NCBI RefSeq assembly: GCF_000208745.1
Contig: NC_030859.1
Span: 1,425,367 to 1,489,366 of the forward strand
DNA from: Theobroma cacao
Lineage: Eukaryota; Streptophyta; Magnoliopsida; Malvales; Malvaceae
Direction: 5' to 3'
Length of the DNA: 64,000 nt
A model generated the notes under the pieces. The model saw only the letters and a program-made list of their open reading frames with translations. It was not told the origin of the DNA and did no database searches. The position numbers and the translations under genes were made by a program. Below, piece after piece: positions 55,796 through 64,000 of this stretch; position 1 is the first letter of the stretch, and each line of letters begins with the position of its first letter.

Positions 55796-58700
55796 ATGTG
55801 TACTGGAATATCTGGCTGAAGCCCGGGTTAAATTTAGAAAAATGAATGAATTCTCGGTGTATAAATTTCATATATTATTAACGAATTAAATATTGTAATC
55901 TTGCTAATATATGAATTTGAGAATTGGAAAATTTTTTAAAATTAAATACTCGTGATTTTTTTAAAAAAATTAATTTTGAAGGATTTTTGAATTTTTATCT
56001 TTTTCAAATTTATGAGATGATATTTTTTTTTCATAATGTTTTGAAGCTCGTTTCAATATATCATACATGAATTGGGTGTTTTTTCTTTTTACTTGATTAT
56101 AAAAATGGTTAATATTTCACTCAAGTTCTATAATGATTTCTTTTTTCTTTTCGAACAAATAGAAGAAGAAAAGCTCCAAACCCCATGGTCGGAACTTACT
56201 TTGAATTCACGATTTAATAAATTTTTTTATACTATGACACTCTTACCATTAAGTTATTTGTATTTGTTGTTACGGTTTTGGGTTACATTTAAGGGTTAAA
56301 ATATCTTATTAATAATATAAAATTACACATGTGACGTAAAATTATCGAAAAAGTACTAGATGAGTGTAGAGATATGTTGCAATTGGAAACTTTAAATTTT
56401 GTATACCATGGGTTTTTTCCAACTTAGCAAGCAAAAGCCCTTATCAATGTTAATAATGGACTGCACTAATTTCACTACAACTAGGTCATTGATATGAGCA
56501 CAGCTTGCAAACAAACCCCTTCAAGAGTTATGGTAATTATACAAATTTATTGAGAGGTCCCCAAATTTGGGTCAGTCAAAAAGGATTCCATAGGTTCAAA
56601 CCCTTGGAGCCCTTCAGTCTTAATGGCTCATACATAAAAGGCTGTACCCTGGTCTAACCACCAAGTTATTAAACCTTAATTTGGGGTGTATGTGCTCCAT
56701 CAAAGAGAGCTTTATTGAGAGTGGTTAGACATAGGGACCTTAGCTCCATATGGCATACACCAAACACTTAGGTAAAATATAAGCATTATTATGTATATCA
56801 AATTGCTCTGAATGATGTAAATAACAAAGGGTGTACGATGAAATGAGGAGACACTTACGACAGTTCTGGAGTTGGAGGAGACCCCAGGGGCTCTTTCGGA
56901 AGCTCCTTTCGTTCCACCATGCAAAAGGGAAACTGACAGGCAACTTGTTTGAAAATTTGGGTACTGAAAAATTGCTGACAGAAGAATCAACTAGTGCATT
57001 GAAAACCTTGTCCATGCCCCGAAAGGTGTTTAGTCTTATTATTATTATTATTACAGAGATTGAATAGAGAAGGCGGGATAAGGGAAGGTCAAGGAATGCA
57101 CCTTGGAAAAGTAAAACCCTCCTCATGCTTGATTCTGAAGTCTATTTTGGCTTTTGGCCTTTGGCATTTGGCATGCTTCCTTTTCAATAAAAACTATTTT
57201 TTAAACATCTTTTCATGGTTTGGGGTTTTTGAACTTGAATACATAATTATATAGGTTATATTTTTTAAACATCAAAATGATTATATTTATTCATATAATT
57301 AATTATATCTTATTTAAACATAACATAATTATGACACAATAATACGAATTATCACGTTTATGTGAAATTCATAAAAAAAAATATCTAAAAGAAATGTGTT
57401 ATTGGAAGATCAACAAGCCTAACAAGTATTTGCATATAAAAATGTTTTCAAATTTGCTTTCTCTCTCTCTCTCTCTCTCTACTTTGCTAACACTTACATT
57501 GCATATAAAAATGTTGTTAGGTTCTTAGTCCCCCTTGCTTTCTAGCAAAACTCAGGCCAAAAGTAACAAAAGGGGGCTTTTATTTTCAAACAACACAAAA
57601 AGGTCAAGACAGAAGACAAAAAGAACAGGCATGTAGACTCATAGGACAGCCAATAGGCAAAAGTAGTTTCTGTCTTCTTTGCCTCTAAACGGCTACATTT
57701 TCACAACATCTTTACCCCAATTCAAATCCCCCCCAACCCATTTACCATTCAGCCCCTCTTCCGCAAAATAAATATCCCAACTTCATTTAATTTTAAGATG
57801 TATAATGTTCACGTTTATATATTTTTTAAGATTTTTATCTATTCGGTATGAGATTGAAATATCTTATTTACTTTTTAATTAGTGTAACATTTTCCGTCAC
57901 TCAATCTGTTGATATCTTCGTTGCTATCAACTACCTTACTTGCTTCCTTTTAAAAGATACTTGACATGAATCGGGTTTAGGTCGAGACTACTCTAATATC
58001 ACTTAATGTTCCTTCTATTAATATGAAAGTTTATTGGAAAAAATTTGAAACTGGACATAAGAATTTTTGTTGTTTCTTCTACCTGCAAAGGCCTTGGTCC
58101 TCCTCACCCTTAACCGATTTCTGTCATTTGCAGACAAACCACTCTCTTTTATTTCTCAACTATTAATAACTTTTAATCTCTTTTAACTGTATATTTTATG
58201 GCTGCCAGGTAGCCATCAAAGGCTTTATTAACAGTCATAAATGGTAGTTACATTTTCCATTTTTTACCTTAGCCATTGGTGGGGTCTGTCAATCAGATCC
58301 TGTTGGTATCTGATACCTGAAGTAGTGAAAAATATGTGGAGGACCACCATAGATTCCCACCCTGCTTCACATTTTTCTTTTGAAAAAATTTACCTTTTTC
58401 ACTCACATTTGTGTTTTTCTTCAATTGCATCTTTTCACTGTTACAAATAGGAACTTACTTATTAATTCTTGAATTCTTACGATAATAAGTATTTTATAAT
58501 CTGAGTATCTCGTAGTACTTGACTCAATTAAGTAAAATTATGATATCCTGTAATCGGATGCAAATAAGATTTTAAGTATTATTCATTGTGATAGTTTGGG
58601 TTCGAATACGTTAAAATTAACAAATATCTCACCGTAGTTATTCTTAATAGAATTTACGGTTCTTGGTTTTTTTTTGTTGGTTTTTTTACCCTTGTGAATG

Positions 58701-59030
58701 ATTGGCTGGAAATTGGGCGAAGTTGGTTTTAATTACTAAATTGATTGAACAAATAAAATAAAATAAAATTGAATGAACAAAGGAGTGAGTCCCACTGTTT
58801 AATAACATGGGCTGGATTGAACAAATGAGAATTTACACCTTTTTAAAAGTCACAACTCAACTTGAACCTAACACAACGGTTTACATTAATTCCCCACTTT
58901 TCAATAATTTTCCTTTAAATAGCTTTGTTCTTTATTTTTTACTAATTTAAGTATAAATTCCTAATTCAGCACATTAAAAGACCAAAAGCCCAATGATATA
59001 AGGACGCATGTTCGAGAGTAAGTTCCTTCG
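55796..59030. other. Intergenic DNA
   Basis: AT-rich, 3.2 kb. It has a (CT)n run at 57460-57480, which is flanked by a direct repeat of gcatataaaaatgtt, and a short (ATT)n run near 57036-57052. Short open frames on both strands at 56.7-57.1 kb overlap each other and show no conserved features. No gene is supported. Confidence 0.5.
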
Positions 59031-59960
59031 AACAAATTATTATACATTATGTGTTTATAAGCTATTACTCCATTAAAATCCGGACACGTAATCATATTCT
59101 CAAAAATCAATTATTTGTTCTTGAAATCGTTAATATGAACATGTGGAAACAAATATTTATCACTTAACGTGTAATAAATAATGAAAATATGAAGTAACGG
59201 TTCCATTCAAATCATGCCAAGTAATCACGTTCTTATAAAATCAGTTATTTATTTTGTAAATCATTAATATGAGCTCGCCCCGAAACAAATATTTACTGTT
59301 TAATGCTTACATATAATGTGTAACAAATACTCAAGATGTGGAGTAATGATTTCAAGCAAATCATGACACGTTCTTAAAAAAAATCAATTATTTACTCCAA
59401 AACTCATTAATATGAGCTCAACTTGAAACAAATATTTACCGTTTAATGCTTATATATAATGTGTAACAAATAATCGAGACGTGGAGTAACAATTCTATTC
59501 AAATCATGACACAAAATCATGTTATGCAAAAAAATCAATTTTTATTTCAAAAATCGTTAACATGTACTTGACCGAAACAAATATTTACTGCTTAATACTT
59601 AAATGTAATGTGTAACAAATAATTGAGACGTAGAGCAACGATTCCATTCATATCATGAAACATAATCATGTTATTAGAAAAAAAAAGTCAATTGTTTACT
59701 TTAAAAATTGTTTATATGAACTTGGCCGAAACAAATATTTACCAATTAATACTTACATATAATGTGCAACAAATAATCAAAATATGAAGTAACGGTTTTA
59801 TTCAAATCAGGACACGTAATCACATTCTTAAAAAAAATCAATTTTTTACTCCAAAAATCGTTAATTCAAATCTAATCGAAACAAATATTTACTGTTTAAT
59901 ACTTACATAAAATGTGTAACAAATAATCAAGACGTAAAGTAATGGTTTCATTAAATCATC
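59031..59960. repeat. Tandem repeat of about 137-154 bp, six to seven units
   Basis: The word gaaacaaatattta recurs at about 59145, 59282, 59425, 59574, 59728 and 59878. Each is followed by a tta-atgctta-type stretch, taatgtgtaacaaataat, a cga-gac-gt-gagtaa stretch, attcaaatcatgacac, and a caatt-tttac/tca-aaatcgttaa segment. Units have diverged and vary in length. It is AT-rich and non-coding, ending about 500 nt before the RopGEF start codon. Confidence 0.88.
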
Positions 59961-60060
59961 CTATTATAGTTAATATAAGTTAATTTTTTTAAATAAAAAT
60001 AAAAATTTATGGTAACATATTTTTATGTCATAAAAGAAAGAAAACAAAAGAATTTAATGC

Positions 60061-60467
60061 CCTGCTAGGTTTGGGAAACAGGGTAAAACAGTAAGTTCAC
60101 GTGGATGGACACATCCATGGGCTCCAAACTAGCTGACGACCTTTGTTATTTTATCATTATATTTGAACGTATTCCTTACTCAGACGATGGAGAGGGAAAG
60201 CTATATGCTTTCAATGTCATGAAAGAGAGAGAGAGAGAAATCAATCCAACAAAAACTAACGATCAGAAAGTCATTTTTCATTTTTCAAAGAGAGACGTTA
60301 CCCCAATGGCACGTGCCCATCTCTTCTTCTTCTTCTGAGAAGTTCAAAAATCAAATCTTTTAACTCCCACCCCACCATCCTCGCCACACCCAGCTAATGT
60401 CTTCTCTTTGTAACCCAAAGACTTAGCCTTTTTGTTTTTGGTAGTTTAGTTAGCAGGACCCTTTGAG
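60061..60467 (+). promoter_or_regulatory. Promoter and 5' leader region of the RopGEF gene
   Basis: Follows the tandem repeat. It contains a (GA)n run at about 60223-60238, a palindromic G-box core CACGTG at about 60311, and a CTT-rich patch (cttcttcttcttct) near 60325-60338 typical of plant 5' leaders. No clear TATA box. The transcription start cannot be set from sequence. Confidence 0.4.
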
Positions 60468-63400
60468 ATGATGGAGGTTTTGTTGAAGAAGAAAGATGAT
60501 TGGACTGAGTCTGTTAGTGGGTTGAGTAGTTGTACTGGTGAGTCTAAGGAAAATAGTAGTAGTAGTAATAGTTCCAGTGGATCAAGTTCAGCGAAATTGG
60601 TTGACAAAGTTAAGGTTAGTAAGGCTAGAGGATCAGGGTCAGGGTCAGGGTCAGCTTCACCTCCTCTTTTGGGTTGGCCTATAAGGAGAGCTACTACTGC
60701 TAATGCGGCTGTTGCTGCTATTACTACTGCTAGTACAGTGTCAAAGAACTCAGATGTTTCTAATGGAAATGGAGATGAAGTCAAGAGTAGTAATGAAGAT
60801 GACAAGTTTGAAAAACTGGGTTCAAAGATTAATGGTTAGTGATGTTGTTTTCAAATTTAAATTTTGGATTTTTCCTTTCTGGTTTATGGTTAGGTAGAGA
60901 GAGGTAGCTCTATATTCCATAAATCCCATAAATCCCGTTCTCCATTTCAAAATTCTAACATGAGACCAACTGTGTGAGATGTCTATGGGAGAATTTGTTT
61001 TCTTTCTTGGCTTTGGATTTCGCCAATTTAGACCAATCTGTGATTTTCTTCTTCCAAGTCTAATTCTTTTTTCTTTTTGATATTTAAATAGAGATTGATA
61101 TGATGAAAGAGAGGTTTGCAAAGTTGTTGCTTGGTGAAGACATGTCAGGTTCAGGAAAAGGGGTTTGCACGGCTTTGGCTATTTCAAATGCCATTACCAA
61201 TCTCTGTGGTATGCTCTCTCTCTCTCTCTCTCTCTGAATTTGTGGATTTTTGAGGTTCTTGTTCCAATTTAATTGATTTTGTTCTTTTAGTGAACTTATT
61301 AAATTTGTAAATACTCTATGTAGCTACCGTATTTGGGCAATTGTGGAGATTAGAGCCTATAGCTGAGGAGAAGAAATCCATGTGGAAAAGAGAGATGGAA
61401 TGGCTAGTTTGTGTTAGTGACCACATTGTTGAGTTGATACCCTCTTGGCAAAATTTTCCAGATGGAAGTAAGCTTGAGGTAATTGTCATCTTTAGTCTTC
61501 AAATAGTTCAGAATCGTTTTTTGTTACAGTAAAAACGGAAAAAAGAAGAAAAATTTCAGAATAATGTGAAATTTTGAAAAGTTATACTTTCTCAATCTGT
61601 AAAATCCTCTTTGGTTGCTGAGGAAAGCATTGGAAAAGAAAAGATCTTTTAATCTTTTGGAAATTTCACGGTTTGCAATAGAATGTTTAAGTTTTAGTAA
61701 ATTAAGCTAAATTCAGCTGTTTTGCTGTTTTTAGCTATGAAATTCAACAATCAGAGAGCATATTTCCAAATCAGATGGCACCCAATTTAAAGTTTTTTGT
61801 CATTTAACTGTTTCTACTTTCTCCTGTGTTTTTCATAGGTCATGACTTGCAGGCCTAGATCAGATATTTTCATCAATCTCCCAGCCCTGCGCAAGCTAGA
61901 TAACATGCTTCTGGTAAGAGCTAACAATGCTTGCTTTATGGTTCTTGGTTGTCTTAATTTTGGGTACTACAAGTTCATGTTTTAAACATAAGCTGGCTTT
62001 TGCTGTGGCAGGATATATTAGATAGTTTCACCAACACAGAGTTTTGGTATGTTGATCAAGGGATTATAGCCCCAGATGCTGATGGGTCAGCCTCCTTTCG
62101 GAAAACACTGCAACGCCAGGAGGAGAAGTGGTGGTTACCTGTGCCCCGTGTGCCTACTGGCGGTCTCAGTGATAATGCAAGAAAGCAACTGAATCACACG
62201 CGTGAGTGCACAAATCAAATATTAAAAGCTGCTATGGCCATCAACGGCATCTCATTATCAGAAATGGAAGTTCCAGACTCGTACTTGGACACTCTTCCGA
62301 AGGTCTGATAATTATACCTATTTTGATCTCTTGTTATGTGTTCATTTCATGAACTGCATTTAGGTAGATGAATAATGCCAAAAGTTCCTACTTTACCTCT
62401 TAAATCTAGCAACGGTTTGTTAGTTATGCCAACTACCTCCATTACAAGAAGAACTTTTCAATTGATATTGCTGCTTTCAAGCTACTGAACCACCTTGTTT
62501 AATTGTTATAGACCAAAACATAGATCAGAGAAATACTGCCATGGTTAGTTATTTACCTTATAATGCTATACCATTCAAAGATAATGTGACAGTTTTCCAA
62601 AATGTTGTTGCAGAATGGAAGAGCTTGTCTAGGAGACCTAATTTATAGGTATATTACCTCTGATCAATTCTCAGCAGAGTGCCTGCTTGATTTCCTTGAT
62701 CTATCCTCTGAACATATTGCTCTTGAGATTGCAAATCGTGTTGAAGCCTCAATATATGTGTGGCGTCGAAGATCTCACTCGAAGCCCCCAATCAATCCTA
62801 ACCGATCTACTGCAAAATCATCATGGGAAATGGTAAAAGACCTAATGGTTGATGGAGACAAGAGAGAATTTCTTGCAGAAAGAGCTGAAAGTCTCCTGCT
62901 TTGCTTGAAGCAGCGATTCCCTGCTTTGACTCAAACTACCTTGGATACCAGCAAAATCCAATGCAACAAGGTATGAATCCATTCTTCGGAAATATCTGGT
63001 TTTGTCGAATGCTACTTTTCTCCCACCAAATGTTACTCAGGTATAACTTATTTTAAATTTTCAGGATGTTGGGAAGTCTATTCTTGAAAGCTATTCAAGA
63101 GTTCTGGAAAGCCTGGCATATAACATTGTGGCACGCATTGATGATTTGTTATATGTAGATGACTTAACTAAGCATTCAGAAAAAGTGTCATCGATTCCTA
63201 CAGTTAGTGTAATTGCGCACAAAAAAGTTTCAATCCCATATTCGGTGCCTGTCTCTAGCACTCCCTATAAAACAGCAATCACCACGCCAAGCTTTTCACC
63301 TGCACCACTGATCAGCCCTGTAAGGGGAGAGAGAACTCCTTTTCTCAAGGAGAACAACAACAACAACAACAGCAAGCCTCACCGCCGTGGCTTTGGAGTG

Positions 63401-63601
63401 AAGAGGGTCTTGACTAACTATCTTGGAGTTGATTCAAAAGCAAAGATATGTGGCAATGCAACAGATCGTTCATCAATTATGAATTCTAACAGTACAGAGA
63501 GCTCAGGGAATCAAAAGGATCACATTACATCAAAACAATCATCAGCATACCAGAATGGGACCAGAATGCGACAAGTTCCTCCGCGATATACTGTCACTTG
63601 A
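60468..63601 (+). CDS. Rop guanine nucleotide exchange factor (RopGEF, PRONE domain)
   Basis: Activates plant Rho-type (ROP/RAC) GTPases at the plasma membrane by GDP/GTP exchange, acting in polar growth and receptor-kinase signalling. Seven exons: 60468-60834, 61092-61208, 61324-61478, 61839-61913, 62012-62302, 62614-62970 and 63065-63601. All are GT-AG and in phase, giving 632 residues. Residues 1-122 are a variable Ser/Gly-rich N-terminus with a GSGSGSGS run and GWPIRRA. The PRONE domain follows, with [55 protein letters not shown] and [12 protein letters not shown]. The last roughly 140 residues are variable, with a poly-Asn run. Such tails often have autoinhibitory or kinase-regulated roles. 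The start could also be the next codon (ATG at 60471). It is closest in style to the RopGEF5/7 type, but I am not certain of the member. Confidence 0.95.
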
Positions 63602-63921
63602 GATTGTCCTATAGAGGAAAAGAATAAGATGAGACAAATAGAATAGTTAATGACAGAAAACTTCTGGTTGTAGTAAGATACTAATGTGTATGAGTTCCAT
63701 TTTTATATATTTTAGGTTGTGTTCATGATATTCTTGTAGTTTCAAGCAGGCTGCTATTTGTATCAAAGCAGCCTACTCTTGTTTAGGGTGTTACAACTGT
63801 GTGTTAATGTGAATGTAACTGAGATGAGATAAAATACAGTCATGAGATGCTTGTTCACTCCATCTCTTCAACCTTGAAATGCAGGTTATTTTTTCTTTGA
63901 TGGTATAAAATAAAAACTTAT
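63602..63921. other. 3' flank of RopGEF and of the tRNA gene
   Basis: Contains the RopGEF 3' UTR (a tatatatttt stretch near 63700 and agataaaatac near 63830 could serve as poly(A) signals) and the run-off of the convergent tRNA gene. On the minus strand, an AAAAACTTA/TTTTT tract at about 63912-63918 follows the tRNA and would serve as a Pol III terminator. Confidence 0.5.
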
Positions 63922-63993
63922 GGGGCATTCCGAGAATTGAACTCAGGACCTCTCGCACCCTAAGCGAGAATCATACCACTAGACCAAATGCCC
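63922..63993 (-). tRNA. tRNA-Pro (anticodon AGG)
   Basis: 72 nt on the minus strand, without an intron. The acceptor stem GGGCATT pairs with AATGCCC and is followed by discriminator C. The anticodon stem CTCGC/GCGAG encloses loop TTAGGGT, giving anticodon AGG, read as IGG after editing. The T arm is CTGAG-TTCAATT-CTCGG with one G-U pair where many plant copies have C-G. Internal A and B boxes (TGGTCTAGTGGTA and GAGTTCAATTC) are intact, and a T run follows. CCA is not encoded, as expected for a nuclear gene. Confidence 0.96.
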
Positions 63994-64000
63994 TTATTGG

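Noticed and set aside
56712..57126. Overlapping short frames on both strands at 56.7-57.1 kb
   Set aside because: They overlap in several frames, include an (ATT)n run, lack domain-like features, and no splice arrangement joins them sensibly.
60305..60330. GGCACGTGCCCATCTCTTCTTC, somewhat like the complement of miR164
   Set aside because: Several mismatches to the miR164 complement and no hairpin partner. The G-box core and CTT repeat explain it better.
1..64000. CRISPR arrays, bacterial operons, organelle inserts or viral genes
   Set aside because: None seen. Gene structure and families are nuclear plant throughout, the tandem repeats lack CRISPR-like spacer structure, and no rRNA or organelle gene text was recognised.

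Overview
This is nuclear DNA from a flowering plant, almost certainly a eudicot. The genes have GT-AG introns and belong to land-plant families: family 1 UDP-glycosyltransferases (UGTs), DUF295-type F-box proteins, a PRONE-domain RopGEF and a plant guanylyl-cyclase-like protein. Intergenic DNA is AT-rich and carries hAT-type and LINE relics. The protein style suggests a rosid, possibly Malvaceae, but that is an impression and not a proof.

The left half (about 0.8-33.8 kb) is a specialised-metabolism cluster built around a tandem segmental duplication. Copy A (about 768-14931) and copy B (about 18138-32039) share one order: three plus-strand UGTs of 7-deoxyloganetic-acid-glucosyltransferase (UGT709-like) type, one plus-strand F-box/DUF295 gene, one minus-strand UGT76-like gene and one minus-strand UGT76 relic. 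The copies have decayed unequally. All three UGT709-like genes are open in copy A, and all three are broken in copy B by separate stops, 1-nt deletions and a lost splice donor. The copy-B UGT76 gene is frameshifted, while both F-box genes are open. A third, intact UGT76-like gene (32236-33803, minus) lies just beyond copy B. Two hAT-like insertions are each present in one copy only, with the empty site visible in the other. A decayed hAT transposase relic lies in the spacer between the copies.

The right half holds three spaced single-copy genes: a five-exon plant-specific protein of unknown function (37132-38856, minus), a nine-exon guanylyl cyclase 1-like gene (49758-54662, minus) and a seven-exon RopGEF (60468-63601, plus). 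A tRNA-Pro(AGG) gene (63922-63993, minus) closes the window. The 10.9-kb gap at 38.9-49.8 kb contains only a LINE RNase-H scrap, simple repeats, a possible miniature transposon and scattered E2F-like motifs. A site-II-rich 47-bp minisatellite lies upstream of the guanylyl-cyclase gene, and a roughly 145-bp tandem repeat lies upstream of the RopGEF gene.

The main points for follow-up are: (1) a UGT with its catalytic His replaced by Pro in both copies; (2) F-box proteins with a long hydrophobic, internally duplicated N-terminal extension that has diverged far faster than the rest of the duplicated block; (3) a complete papain/C39-like Gln-Cys-His-Asp set in the 'guanylyl cyclase'; (4) the one-sided decay of copy B. 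Exon limits were assigned by reading splice sites and phase by hand. No database search was run.
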